DNA from: Dama dama
Taxonomy: Eukaryota > Chordata > Mammalia > Artiodactyla > Cervidae
Assembly (NCBI RefSeq): GCF_033118175.1
Contig: NC_083701.1
Coordinates: 72,602,001-72,666,000 of the forward strand
DNA: 64,000 nt
Direction: 5' to 3'
A program made the position numbers and the translations under genes. The notes beneath the pieces are model-generated. The model ran no database searches. It saw only the letters and a program-made list of their open reading frames with translations, and was not told the DNA's origin. Numbering within the stretch: the first letter of the stretch is position 1; each line of letters begins with the position of its first letter. Below are positions 1 through 11,397 of the stretch, one piece after another.

Positions 1-205
1 TCTTTCTAGATTCCATAAATAACACAAAAACATGAACTCTAAGCAACACACTTCTGAATAACTGATAGATCACTAAAGAAATCACGAAGGAAATCAAAAT
101 TAACCTAGAACACATATGACAATGAAAACACAACTCAAAGCCTATGGGATGGAGTAAAAGCAGTGCTAAAAGGAAAATGACAAGCTTATCTCAAGAAACA
201 TGACT
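1..205 (+). mobile_element. L1 LINE fragment (ORF2 part)
   Basis: The sequence resembles the ORF2 endonuclease-to-RT linker of mammalian L1 in sense orientation. Translated pieces match the motif series asparagine/leucine-rich 'NTLLN', 'EIKKEIK'-like, then 'KAVLRGK'-like and 'YLKK'. Stops and indels break the frame, so it is a dead fragment. It is cut by the window edge on the left, and the element may continue outside. The family call is from pattern memory. Confidence 0.7.
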
Positions 206-393
206 GATATTTTTTTTTAAGTTATAGTATCGTGTCACAATCAATTTTTGTCTAGAGTGCAAAGGTACTTCCCAAAAGTTCACTCATGCTGTCATTTTTC
301 CTGATGTCACACAAAATACTACCTAACTATAGCTGTAAAGAGTCACACGGACTTTACAGTGCCATCAATGCTCTGCCATCCTTAGCTCATCAT

Positions 394-1480
394 CATTTCA
401 GTAGCTCAGTCATATCCGACTCTTTGCAACCCCATGGACTGCAGCATGGCAAGTTCCCCTGTCTATCGTGAACTCCCAGAGCCTGCTCAAACTCATGTCC
501 ACTGAGTCAATGATGTCATCCAACCATTTCATCCTCTGTTGTCCCCTTCTCCTCCCACCTTCAATCTTTCCCAGCATCAGGGATTGTTCCAATGAGTCAG
601 TTCTTCACATCAGGTGGCCAGAGTATTGGAGTTTCAGCTTCAGCATTGGTTCTTCCAGTGAATATTCAGGACTAATTTCCTTTAGGATAGACTGGTTGGA
701 TCTCCTTGCAGTAAAGGGACTCTCAAGAGCCTTCTCCAACATCACAGTTCAAAAGCATAAATTCTTTGGTGCTCAGCTTTGTTTATGGTCCAACTCACAT
801 CCATACGTGACTATTGGAAAAACCATAGCTTTGACTAGAAGGACATTTTTCTGCAAAGTAATGTCTCTGGATTTCAATGTATTGTCTAGGTTGGTCATAG
901 TTTTTCTTCCAAGGAGCAAGTGTCTTTTGATTGCATGGCTTCAGTTACCATCTGCTATGATTTTGAAGCCCAAGAAAACAAAGTCTGTCACTGCTTCCAA
1001 TGTTTCCCCATCCATTTGCCAGGAAGTGTTGGGACCGGATATCATGATTTTAGTTTTTTGAATGTTGAGTTTTAAACCAGCTTTTTCATTCTCCCCTTTA
1101 ACCTTCATCAAGAGGCCCTTTAGTTCCTCATCACTTGCGGCCGTAAGGGTGGTGTCATCTGCATATCTGTGGTTATTGATATTTCTCCCTGCAATCTTGA
1201 TTCCAGCTTGTGCTTCATCTAGTCTGGCATTTCACATGATGTACCCTGCCTAGAAGTTAAATAAGCGGGGTGACAATATTCAGCCTTGATGTACTCCTTT
1301 CCCAGTTTGGAACCAATCCGTTTTTCCCAAGTCTGGTTCTAAATTGTGCTTGTTGACCCAAATACAGATTACTCATGAAGCAGGTCAGGTGGTATGGAAT
1401 TCCCATCTCTTTAAGAATTTAAAGAGTTTCGCAGCTTGTTGCGATCCACATAGTCAAAGGCTTTAATGTAGTCAATGAAG
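394..1480 (-). mobile_element. BovB LINE (RTE), 5'-truncated, minus arm of head-to-head pair
   Basis: This is a BovB copy in antisense: the low-coordinate end is the element's 3' end, with the usual CTCAGT/CCGACTCTTTGC block near 405-427. It runs through the C-terminal coding part, the YADD-region equivalent (near 1150-1165) and up to the motif A neighbourhood (KAFD-like stretch) near 1450-1480. Stops and indels interrupt the coding strand. It abuts another BovB of opposite orientation exactly at 1480/1481, so the truncated 5' ends of both copies face each other. Confidence 0.9.
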
Positions 1481-2822
1481 TCAATATGTCAGCAAATTTG
1501 GAAAACTCGGCAGTGGCCACAGGACTGGAAAAGGTCACTTTTCATTCCAATCCCAAAGAAAGGCAATGCCAAAGAATGCTCAAACTACTGCACAATTGCA
1601 CTTTTCTCACATGCTAGTAAAGTAATGCTCAAAATTCTCCAAGCAAGGCTTCAGCAATATGTGAACCATGAACTTCCAGATGTTCAAGCTGGTTTTAGAA
1701 AAGGCAGAGGAACCAGAAATCAAATTGCCAACATCCGCTGGAACATCGAAAAAGCTCCATCGAAACAGTTCCATAAAAACATCTATTTCTGCTTTATTGA
1801 CTGTGTCAAAGCCTTTGGCTGTGTGGATCACAATAAACTTTGGAAAATTCTGAAAGAGATGGGCATACCAGACCACCTGACCTACCTCTTGAGAAATCTG
1901 TATGCAGGTCAGGAAGCAACAGTCAGAACTGAACATGGAACAACAGAATGGTTCCAAATAAGGAAAGGAGTACATCAAGGCTGTATATTGTAACCCTGCC
2001 TATTTAATTTATATGCAGAGTACATCATGAGAAACGCTGGGCTGGAAGAAGCACAAACTGGAATCAATAACCTCACATATGCAGATGACACCACCCTTAT
2101 GGCAGAAAGTGAAGAACTAAAGCGCATCTTAATGAAAGTGAAAGAGGAGAGTCAGAAAGTTGGCTTAAAACTCAACATTCAGAAAACTAAGATGGTGGCA
2201 TCCAGTCTCATCACTTCATGGCAAATATATGGGGAAACTGTGAAAACAGTGGCTTACTTTGTTTTTTGGGGGGCTCCAAAATCACTGCAGCCATGAAATT
2301 AAAAGACACTTACTCCTTGGAAGGAAAGTTATGATGTTATGGCCCACCTAGATAACCTATTAAAAAGCAGAGACATTACTTTGCCAACAAAGGTCCATCT
2401 AGTCAAGGCTATAGTTTTTCCAGTAGTCATGTATGGATATGAGATTTTGACTATAAAGAAAGCTGAGCACTGAAGAATTGGTGCTTTTGAACTATGGTGT
2501 TGGAGAAGACTCTTGAGTCCCTTGGACTGCAAGGAGATCCAACCAGTCCATCCTAAAGGAAAGCAATCCTGAATATTCATTGGAAGGACTGATGCTGAAG
2601 CTGAAACTCCAATACTTTGGCCACCTGATGGGAAGAGCCGACTTACTGGAAAAGTCCCTGATGCTGGGAAAGATTGAAGGCAGGAGGAGAAGGGGACGAC
2701 AGAGGATAAGATGGTTGGATGGCATCACCGACTCCATGGACATGAGTTTGGGTAAACTCTGGGAGTTGGTGATGGACAGGGAGGCCTGGCGTGCTGCGGT
2801 TCATGGGGTTGCAAAGAGTTGA
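1475..2822 (+). pseudogene. BovB reverse-transcriptase remnant (decayed)
   Basis: Frame 1475-1993 carries the RT palm start: 'GFRKGRGTRNQIANI', then motif A-like 'FIDCVKAFGCVDHNKLW', then motif B-like 'GVHQGCIL', where a TAA stop ends it at 1993. The next open stretch (2027-2296) has the catalytic 'YADDTTLMAE' motif. A third (2580-2822) has the C-terminal 'LKLQYFGHL' and 'RWLDGITDSM' region. Several frameshifts and stops mean no RT can be made. Known role: RTE-clade reverse transcriptase for target-primed reverse transcription. The identification comes from shared motifs with the other BovB copies in this window. Confidence 0.85.
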
Positions 2823-2850
2823 CACGACTGAGTGACTGAACTGAACTGAA
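1481..2850 (+). mobile_element. BovB LINE (RTE), 5'-truncated, plus arm of head-to-head pair
   Basis: The sense BovB begins in the linker before the RT domain and continues to the 3' terminus, which ends in repeated CTGAA units at 2837-2850. It covers the whole stretch also present in the minus copy next door, so the pair is two overlapping 3' portions and not one twin-primed insertion. No convincing target-site duplication was seen around the pair. Confidence 0.9.
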
Positions 2851-3129
2851 TTTCCTGTCCCTCAAAAATATTCATTCAAGTGTCATTGCATTTTGCCTAT
2901 AGCATGAAAAATATAATTAGGTGTGTTTTCTTGACTTTATTAGTAGCTAAAATTAAATATTTAGAGCCAATACTCATTATGTAAATGTGTTCGCAAAGGA
3001 AATTTGAGGTCATTGCCCAAAAATTTAATAAGGCCAGCAGGAGTAAGGCAACTCCGCAGAGTGTAAGGTACTTTCTGAGAGACCTGTGTCAAGAAAGTGA
3101 TTGGGTCTTTGCCATCAATGCAGCAATTT

Positions 3130-3250
3130 TGCAAGTGCTTGTCCTTAACTTGAAGGACAGGCATTGAAATTTGCTCATCTTTGTAGTCACAGCTCCTGGC
3201 AGAATGATTGGCATAGAGTAAGCATTCACAAATTTTTGATGAGTAAATGT
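3130..3250 (+). mobile_element. L2 LINE 3'-end-like fragment
   Basis: The stretch has the cadence of an L2 3' terminus: an acidic 'CTTGAAGGACAGG' segment, then 'CCTGGCAGAATGATTGGCATAGAGTAAGCATTCA', ending in 'TGATGAGTAAATG'. It is diverged, as expected for an ancient repeat. The call is by eye; it could be another ancient mammalian repeat. Confidence 0.45.
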
Positions 3251-3368
3251 ATATTCAGTTAGCTGAAAGCTAAATAAGTCATAAAGGGACTTTCCTCTTG
3301 TTTTAACCCCAGTTTTTGGATGTAACTGACCGCAAACTCTCGGCAAACATTTCCAATTTGCCTGTTGT

Positions 3369-3815
3369 TGTTCAGTTTTACCCTGTCCTGTCCGACTCTT
3401 TGCAACCCCATGACCTGTAGCATGCTAGGCATCCCTGCCCTTCACTATTTCCCAGAGCTTGCTCAAACTCATGTCCATTGAGTCAGTGATGCCATCCAAC
3501 CATGTCGTCCTCTGTCATCCCCTTCTCCTCTTGCCCCCAGTCTTTCCCAGCATTGGGGTCTTTTCCAATGAGTCAGCTCTCTGCATCAGATGGCTGGAAT
3601 ACTGAAGCTTCAGCTTCAGCATCAGTCCTTCCAATAAATGTTACAGGGTTGATTTCCTTCAGGATTGACTGGTTTGTTCTCCTTGCTGTCCAAGGGACTC
3701 TCAAGTATCTTGCCCAGCACCACAGTTTGAAGGCATCAGTTCTTTGGTGCTCAGCTTTTTTTTTTTTTGTCCAGCTCTCACACCTATACATGATTACTGG
3801 AAAAACCATAGCTTC
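3369..3815 (-). mobile_element. BovB LINE 3' fragment with 10-bp target duplication
   Basis: Antisense BovB 3' portion, about 447 bp. It is flanked by the direct repeat TGCCTGTTGT at 3359-3368 and 3816-3825, which fixes both ends. The coding strand has an expanded A-run (T-run at about 3759-3769 on the plus strand). No functional protein remains. Confidence 0.9.
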
Positions 3816-3825
3816 TGCCTGTTGT

Positions 3826-5086
3826 CCCAGGGTAATTATTAATTTTTCCCTCACATGTGTCCTATTTGGGTGGTAAAGGCTGATGTCAAATCTATCTAAT
3901 GATAGGAAGTGGGGTACAAAAGGCTATTTTGTTAACACTGACATCTTCATACAGTTCTGCCTTACCTCAGTGAAAAGCCTGAGGGTAAACTAATGTTATA
4001 AAACAAGAGGTGATATACTATACCTCTCTTTAGGAAATGAATTTCCTGGAGCCAGGATGGAAGATGAAGTGTAGTGAGGAGAAAGAATAGGGATTCTAGT
4101 TGTGAGGAAAATCCAGTTACCTAAATAGTTCTTTTTAGGGACTTGGGTTTCAAAGAAGGGACCAAGTTTAAGAAGGTTACTTTTTGCCTTACATTTTGTA
4201 GATTTTCACAAAAAGCCAAATAGGCCCTAACTAAGCTTTCTGGTTCCTTACTGATGATAGCTAACAGTAGATAAAGTTTTATATATATTGAATACTTTTT
4301 TTAACATATATATTATGATTTTTAAAAACACTTTACCATTGATTCTAATTACTTCTCTCCTTCAGTTCATCATATAGAACCAGCTTTGTAAGTTAATGAG
4401 GAGAGATAATAAAGACATATTAAAAAACTTTCACAAAAAAGTAGCCGTGATTTCATTCTATTAGTAAAAGTAAAATTTTGAACAATAGTTTCAGAAGTTG
4501 AGGAACAGGTAAAATCAGATCTTGGCCATTAAAGAAAAAACTTTAATTAGTTCAATAGTAAAATTCCTTTTTTTAAGATAAGTTTAGTCTGGACCATTAT
4601 TGAATAAAACACTTGCAAATCAGAGAAGCTACTTGCAAATGAGTAAGCTATTCCCTATGAAATAAATGAGATTGAACTGCATATGCTGGTAAAATTATTC
4701 ATTTGTATATATGCATGCAGATATGCAGATATGACATATGATGAAGAAATGCTAGGTAACTACAGGTAAGGGCTGAACCCTCCCAAATAGATGGAATATT
4801 TATTCATGTTGCTTACTATGTCATACTACTTACTATATACTATGAGGTATATAACATGTGTACACAGCATGTTATATTTCATTGTAAAATATGGTTCAAA
4901 AGAAATCATTCATATAGGCTTCCAGATTGAATCATACAGAAAGGAATCTGGACCATATGCTTAGTAACTTTAAATAATCCACATATTTCCATAAAATTTC
5001 CTTTGTAATTAGGCATCATGAAAGAAAGTCTTTTTCAAGTATATTACATTACAGTTTTGCCTTTTAAAGGAGGTACTGAACAGCTT
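3826..5086. other. AT-rich unique sequence
   Basis: No repeat family, exon or RNA gene was recognised here. Short homopolymers and TA-rich tracts only (for example 4272-4310). Confidence 0.6.
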
Positions 5087-5110
5087 TCTTTTTTTTTCTT
5101 TTTTTTACAG

Positions 5111-5244
5111 AACAGCAGGTTATAACTCCTTTCCTTACCTCCTAGAACCTACACAGTTGGAACAAAAGCAGGAGAAGACCCAGAGAGAATCCTCAAAAAA
5201 TGTTCAGCCCCCAAGGCTGCCCCGCACAAAGCAGAATACAAATG
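5111..5244 (+). other. candidate protein-coding exon (unassigned)
   Basis: A long pyrimidine tract (5084-5106) leads into TTTTTTACAG ending at 5110, a strong-looking splice acceptor, with a possible branch site TACTGAAC near 5075. The frame read from 5112 is open with no stop through the potential donor GTAATG at 5245, giving about 44 codons beginning 'TAGYNSFPYLLEPTQ' and continuing with a Lys/Gln/Glu-rich, then Pro/Arg-rich stretch. The frame in fact stays open to a stop at 5346-5348, so it could instead be a last exon. Composition is more GC-rich and less repetitive than its surroundings. I do not recognise the protein, and a chance ORF of this size in 64 kb is possible. The +5 position of the donor is T, which weakens it. 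Confidence 0.3.
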
Positions 5245-5348
5245 GTAATGTAATGAGGTTTTTTTCCCCCCTCCTTAGATTTCTAAATGAAACCAAGTTC
5301 ATGTTTAACTCAACGAAGACAGGAGGAAGCAAAGGCACCCTCAAGTAA

Positions 5349-6380
5349 CATAATGCACATTAGTGCAGAATTCCACTCTAAGGTGTAATTTTAATTTAAG
5401 CTTAATGGTTCCACAATGCATTCCTCTGTCCCTGCTGTGCATAATGACATTGGAAAAGAACATGTACATTGTCCTGACTGCTTTGGAAATTTTCTAGATT
5501 AGCAGAATTACACAGCTCCTTGCTCTGCAGCAAAATAAGTGTTAATGTTAGAAGTTTAGCTTTCCCTTAGGAGGGGCTGATCCTGAGAACTTAGTATTTA
5601 TTCTTCTCTTTCCTCTCTATGTCTCTGTATATGGATACGCTTCTCCTCCCAAGATCCTAGATTTAATAGACTACAAAAAGATATTGAAATGTTTTTATCT
5701 CTATAACACAAATAAACAATTTAGGAAAACATATATACACATACAACAAAACAAAGTGAAAAAAATGAAAATAGAAATCATTACAATCTCTACCACAAAC
5801 GATGGTGTCTGGTCATTGCTCACAAAAACCTTGTTTATGCCAGTTCTCAGTTTGGTAGTTGAGTGAAATTACACCTGAAAAAATTTCCTATTTCTTTGAT
5901 ATTAATATCTTCTCAGCTTTGGATCTAAGACACAACTCAATTTTCAATTGAATCTTTTGCAAGCTTTTGTTGCAAAGCAATCTTAGTCCATTTCAAGTCA
6001 ACCAAAATTTTCTGATTGTACATGTAAGCACTTAGCAGAGTTGTTAATTCCTAGGAGTTATTTTAAAATGTTAGTTTTCTTATCTGCAATGATTTTTTTT
6101 TTTTTTTACTATGGTCAACTAGAAAAAGAAAAAGGACTAAAGTCTTGGAATGAAATGTAGGAGTCACTCCAGAATTTCTTTAATTCCTGAGCTCATGAAA
6201 ATTGAATATTCATCTAGCTTCTAAAAAGTAGCTTTATGTCTTTCACAAACACATACATGTTTATAACAAGCATTACAGCCTCAGATGCTCCTAAAGACCA
6301 AGTTAGTAACTTGTAAATGTGTGGGAAAGGACTAGGTGAGGGTTGGATTGTGAATTGTCTAAAAGGCAGCTGCCGCTTGT
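5349..6380. other. unique AT-rich sequence
   Basis: Nothing recognisable beyond a T-homopolymer at about 6094-6106. The open frames at 5684-5866 and 6214-6504 show no domain or codon signal and are judged to be chance. Confidence 0.55.
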
Positions 6381-6384
6381 CTGT

Positions 6385-6815
6385 ATCCTGGCTGTGATAG
6401 GTGGAATAAAGATGTCTGTATCCCAATTCCCGGAGCCTCTGAGTATGTGTCATTATATGGCAAAAAGGGATTAAAACAGCAGATGGAAATAGGTTGGTAA
6501 TCAACCTATTTTAAAAGAAGAAAGCTGTCCCAGACAGTACAGTAGGCCCAGTGTAACCTGGTAGTCCTTCAGTGTGGAAGAGGAAGGCAGGATAGTCAGT
6601 ATCACAGTGATGCGATGTGAGCCTGGCTCCACTGGTCGTAACTGGCTTTGAAGGTGCAGAGGGGCAAGCAATGAAAGCAGTTTCTAGAAGTCAGAAAATG
6701 CCAAAACACAAATTCTTGCTTAGAGTTCATAAGACTTCACATTAAAAAAAGAAAGGTCAATATACTTCCTATTGGTTCTGTTTCCCTGGAAAGTGCTGAC
6801 TGACACACACACAGA
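6385..6815 (+). mobile_element. MaLR/MLT1-like ancient LTR remnant
   Basis: The order of phrases resembles old MaLR-type LTRs: a GTGGAATAAAGATGTCTGTATCC start, 'CCCGGAGCCTCTGAGTATGTGTCATTATATGGC', then a 'GAGTGATGCGATGTGAGCC'-like segment near 6602-6625 and 'GGCTTTGAAGGTGCAGAGGGG'. It is strongly diverged. The subfamily is uncertain and the call is from recall of the general pattern. Confidence 0.4.
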
Positions 6816-7590
6816 ATGTTTTTATGTTTACTTTAAGAAGCTTGCCCATCTGAAGACTCTTCATTTGATTAATTTGCATCAGTGCCGGTGACCCATGGCA
6901 CTTTCACATACGTACCCATCCCCACCTGCACCATGTCGATCTGTTCACAGTAACTCCCATTCAGGAGCTACTGAGGACGCCCTGCAGGAATGAACAATGA
7001 CTGTAGAGTTTTGAGATCTGCCTCTACTTCTTCCTTACTCATGTTCTATTCATACTCACTACAGCCTTGCTTGTGAAGTTTCTACTGATTTTACTTAAAG
7101 TCCTCTCTCACTTTTGAAATTCAAATTTTGAAATGTGCACATTAAAATTTAGTTTTTCACATGTGCATGAAAATTGCATTCTGTTAGAACAGAATAACGT
7201 GCGGATCTATTCCATCTATTGTGCCCAAAACTCAGTGTTTTTTTTGTTTGTTTGTTTTTTTCATTCTGGAAATGCAAACCCCTCATATCTGGGAAATTAC
7301 CTGGTATGTTTCTGTTGATCATTTCCTTTCTTCCATGATGTTTAAATGACCTTCCTCGGTATCCTCTTTATTTAAGATGCCAGAGGAGAAATTTATATCA
7401 AACATACTCGACTGATTTTCTAATTCTTTAATTTTTCCCCCTATACTGTCTCATTGTCTCTCTGCTACTTTTTTTTCTAATGTTTTCTCAGCTTTGTCTT
7501 CCAATATTTCTATGGAATTTTTCTGTTTTTACTCAGTCTTATCTTTTTGAGAATTAGAGTAATTTTATTTTCAGTTTTACTCAATACTAT
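6816..7590. other. unique AT-rich sequence
   Basis: No supported feature. It includes a (TTTG)n-like tract near 7238-7260. Confidence 0.55.
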
Positions 7591-7670
7591 CATTTATATA
7601 AGTTCATTCTTTATCCCCTTGTTTCGCCATCATATTTATCTAAATTCATTCTTTATCTTCTTGTTTTGCT
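7591..7670 (+). repeat. imperfect 40-bp tandem duplication
   Basis: Two adjacent near-copies are seen: 7591-7628 and 7631-7670. Both contain TTCATTCTTTATC followed by TTGTTT(T/C)GC. The second copy directly precedes a SINE. Confidence 0.7.
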
Positions 7671-7674
7671 ATTA

Positions 7675-7980
7675 CCTTCCCTAGTAGCTCAGTTGGTAAA
7701 GAATCCACCTGCAATGCAAAAGACCCCAGTTAAATTCCTGGGTGGGGAAGATCCACTGGAGAAGGGATAGGCTATCCACTCCAGGCTTCTCTGGTGGCCC
7801 AGCTGGTAAAGAAGCCGCCTGCAATGTGGGAGACCTAGGTTCGATCCCTGGGTTGGGAAGATCCCCTGGAGAAGGGAAGGCTACCCACTCCAGTATTCTG
7901 GCCTGGAGAATTCCATGGACTGGATAGCCCATGGGGTCACAAACAGTCAGACATGACTGGGTGACTTTCACTTTCACTTT
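7675..7980 (+). mobile_element. Bov-tA SINE, dimeric tRNA head
   Basis: Two tRNA-derived heads lie in tandem (about 7675-7785 and 7786-7885). Each has an A-box-like GCTCAG(T/C)TGGTAAAGAA; the second has a good B-box GGTTCGATCCC. The common BovA body and a tail of CTTTCACTTT units at 7962-7980 follow. The tail shares the BovB 3' sequence, which is how such SINEs are thought to borrow BovB machinery. No perfect target duplication was found. Confidence 0.9.
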
Positions 7981-8009
7981 GTTTCATAGTCATAAAACAA
8001 TAACATGAA

Positions 8010-8215
8010 TTGTTGGCATTGATATAATGCTTACTAAGAATATCTTTCCTATTTGCTTATTAGTTACTCTATGCAGTAGGAAGTAAATAACATTCATTTT
8101 AGAGATAAAGGAAATTAAATGTACTACCCAAAGTACCCACAGAGATAGTAATAATGCTTTGATTTTAATCCAGACAGTGTAGATCTGAAATCTAGAATCT
8201 TGAACTTCATAAACT
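8010..8215 (-). mobile_element. MIR SINE fragment
   Basis: The antisense MIR cadence is visible: 'TTTTAGAGATAAAGGAAATTAAATG' (the reversed conserved core) followed by 'AGTACCCACAGAG' and 'TTTTAATCCAGACAG'. It is diverged and ancient. Confidence 0.55.
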
Positions 8216-9994
8216 CTTATTTCAGTTGAAAAATCTTACATAATTGTATAAAGAAGGAATCATGAAAATTCTGTTTTGGACGCTCTGGGTATATAGCTTC
8301 AACTGTCAATCTGAGCTCCACTGTAAGATCATCTCAAGTGGCCATCTGTCAGAGAACTAAATGCCATTATCTTTAGGTCTTTCCCCTTTGGCTGGAAAAC
8401 TCCAATATCTAGCCTCAGCTTTAAGGCTCTTGTGTCTGTTCTGAGAGCTAAGAGAGCAAAAAGAGTTGGGGGTAAGTTCAGCATTTAGCATTCATTTGGC
8501 AAAATCAAGGTCCTCTTTAATGGAATTCACCAAGCAAATTTGAAACCTGAGTGGTAAAACAAAATTAAGTGATCTTATGTATCATTGCTTGTTCTCTCCT
8601 TACCAAGATTTATCTCAAAATTTTCATCTGACCCCATAGAGTCCTCAACTCATTCTGACAGGCTTCAGTCTCACAGCTCTTTGAGATTGTTCTTTTCACA
8701 GTTATTGGGAGATCTGTGCTGCCAATGTCAATGGGACCTTTCCTCTTCTCAACTTTGTCTATTCCAAGTCATTTTTGACATAACTGAAAATTCCTTGTTT
8801 CTTGCCATTTTATTTTTCTCTTTCGTATCACATTTTCCTTATTTTCTTTTATATTTAGGAAATTTTATGTATTAATCAAGTTCTTCATTTTATGTATCAT
8901 CTGATGCTTTGATAACTTAAGGCCTTGTTCATCTAGAATAGTCTGCCCCTTCCAGGGCTGATTAATTCCTAAAGATAACAAATGATTCCTCTGTGAATGT
9001 GCCTGTCATGAACCAATCAATACAAACCCCATGCCGCAACCACTTCCTATATCAGGCCCCTATAGGGCTCTTAAACTCAAAGCCGATATTCATTTTCCTA
9101 ATTACCCCAAGACCAGTTATCAGAAAACTCATACCATAAGGACAACCCATTTCCCTTTTACAAGGGTCTGCTCATCTGCTCAAGCAACCACGTCAGTATG
9201 ACCTCAATACTGCTACTGAAGCTTTCTTTCTTCTCCTTCAGTTAGTGAGTTCCATATGTATGCATCTCCATTCTTGACATTTTCAGATGTGTATCTCCAT
9301 TTTAGATTTTCTCCCAGAACTAACTGATTTAATTAGCAATTCCGTTTAGAGGTCTAATAGTAATTTGAAATACAACATGACAAAAGTAAAATTCTTAATT
9401 TTCCCTCAATTGTATTCTTCTTCCAAAGTTTCCTTAGTACATTTTATTTTGATATACTCAGTTAGTTAAGCCAAAACCTTGCCATTATTCCAGAACATTT
9501 TCCTTTTCTTAGCCTTCAACCTTTTCTATCTTTACTGCTATCATTCTACTCTAATGTTATGTCCCATCTAAGCTGCTTCAGTAACAACCAGAGTTATCTT
9601 GCAATTCACATTCTGGCACTGTCTTGCACCTAATTGTATATCATACATTGATGATAATAAAGACAGTCTAAGCTGTACTCCAATCTCTCCTAGAATTTTT
9701 ACTGCCTAGTCCTAGCCTACCACTCTCTCTCTCTCTCTAATAAATACATATTGAGTTCCAGCCAAAAAAGCTTTCTTGTTGGTGTACACACACATGCCAA
9801 CCCCAGATAGCTACTTTGCCAAGGCCTTGACACTGGGTAATTTTTCTGTAACTATTCCCTGTAAAACTTTATGCAGCTTTTCCCTCCTGGTCAGGCATAT
9901 CTTATCCTAATGTAAGTTCTTCAAAAGTTTCTCTTCTGACCACTTTGGGAATTTTGCTTTATATGACATACAAATTTCAGAATTATTTTACTTG
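8216..9994. other. unique sequence
   Basis: No repeat or gene was recognised apart from a short (CT)n tract near 9722-9738. The 96-codon frame at 8585-8875 is hydrophobic by composition only (T-rich strand) and has no supporting signals. Confidence 0.5.
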
Positions 9995-10426
9995 TTTCAG
10001 TTCAGTTCAGTTCAGTCACTCAGTTGTGTCCGACTCTTTGCGACCCCATGAATTGCAGCACGCCAGGCCTCCCTGCCCATCACCAACTCCTGGAGTTTAC
10101 TCAAACTCATGCCCATCGAGTCGGTGATGCCATCCAGCCATCTCATCCTCTGTCGTCCCCTTCTCCTCCTGCCCCCAATCCCTCCCAGCATCAGGGTCTT
10201 TTCCAATGAGTCAACTCTTTGCATCAGGTGGCCAAAGTACTGGAGTTTCAGCTTCAGCATCAGTCCTTCCAATGAACACCCAGGACTGATCTCCTTTAGG
10301 ATGGACTGGTTGGATCTCCTTGCAGGCCAAGGGACTCTCAAGAGTCTTCTCCAACACCACAGTTCAAAAGCATCAATTTTGTGGCACTCAACTTTCTTCA
10401 CAGTCCAACTCTCACATCCATACATA
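9995..10426 (-). mobile_element. BovB LINE 3' fragment
   Basis: Starts with three TTCAG repeats of the BovB 3' terminus and extends about 430 bp, ending at the 'CATCCATACAT' point. The coding strand is open for 137 codons (10012-10425), covering the conserved C-terminal block 'FELWCWRRLLRVPW', 'LKLQYFGHLM' and 'RWLDGITDSM'. It contains no catalytic motifs. No target duplication was recognised. Confidence 0.9.
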
Positions 10427-11094
10427 GTAGGTATTTAATATATTTTTGAAGATGGAATGGGAAAAGCTATAGATACAGTTGCCTAGTTTCAAATGCAGCC
10501 AAATTTCAGTAAATTTAAGCTTTGAATCATGTATGCATTTTGGATTGGTATAAGGTATTTGTTGAGACTGAATTATCCTTTTAATTCCTATGCCTTATTT
10601 AATAATTTTAGTATACTGGCATTTCCTGACATTTGAAAATTTTCTCAGATTCATTCAGTCCTGAAACAGAAAGTTCAATGTATTTGCTTGATGACTCTAA
10701 GATCCTTTCTTATTTACTGAACCATGTTTCTTTTATACCAGACTTGTTATTTGAATATGGAAGTTTTAGAGAGGTTGTGGATATTTTAGATTTTAGAAAA
10801 TCATAGTAAACACTAATGGATATTAATAACACATCCACTAATGTTAAAAACAAATGAGTTTAGAAAGCATAACATGAGTGCAGAAAGTTTTAATCCTGAT
10901 TTTTTAAATTTTAATCTTTATAACTGATGTTTACCTTCAATTTTAATATAGGAGAATTGATATTAAAATTTGTATCTTGGGAATATATTAAAGACAGTTT
11001 CTTTCCTAAAAGCATTTGGGGCTATAGAATGAAAACAAAATATTGTTTGTATTGCAATAGAACCAATATGATTAAAACTGTATTTAAAAGTGTG
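10427..11094. other. unique AT-rich sequence
   Basis: No feature supported. Confidence 0.55.
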
Positions 11095-11298
11095 TGCATG
11101 TGTGCTCAGGCATGTCAGACTCTTTGTGACTGTAGCCCGCTAGGCTTCTCTGTCCATGGGATTATCTTGGCAAGAATACTGGAGAGGGTTGGCATTTCCT
11201 CCTCCAGGGGTCTTCCCCATCCAGGGATTAAACCCGTGTCTTCTGTAGCACTTGCATTGGCAGGCAGATTCTTTACCACTGAGAAACCTGGGGAACCT
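11095..11298 (-). mobile_element. Bov-tA SINE
   Basis: Antisense Bov-tA: tail and body first (CTCAGGCATGTCAGACTCTTTGTGAC), then the tRNA head with the B-box complement near 11225-11235 and the A-box complement (GATTCTTTACCACTGAG) at 11268-11284. Moderately diverged. Confidence 0.88.
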
Positions 11299-11397
11299 GA
11301 GCATTAATTTGATTGTATAGTGAAGACTCAATTTATGGAACCTCCAAATGTGTAGACAGATAAGAGGGGATAAAGCTATTCTGCACTATAGCAAGGT

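Noticed and set aside
468..1061. 197-codon plus-strand frame
   Set aside because: It is the antisense of a BovB copy. The same serine/phenylalanine-rich translation recurs over every antisense BovB in the window, so it is a shadow frame.
8585..8875. 96-codon hydrophobic frame
   Set aside because: T-rich strand gives Phe/Leu/Ser codons. No splice sites, no start context and no domain.
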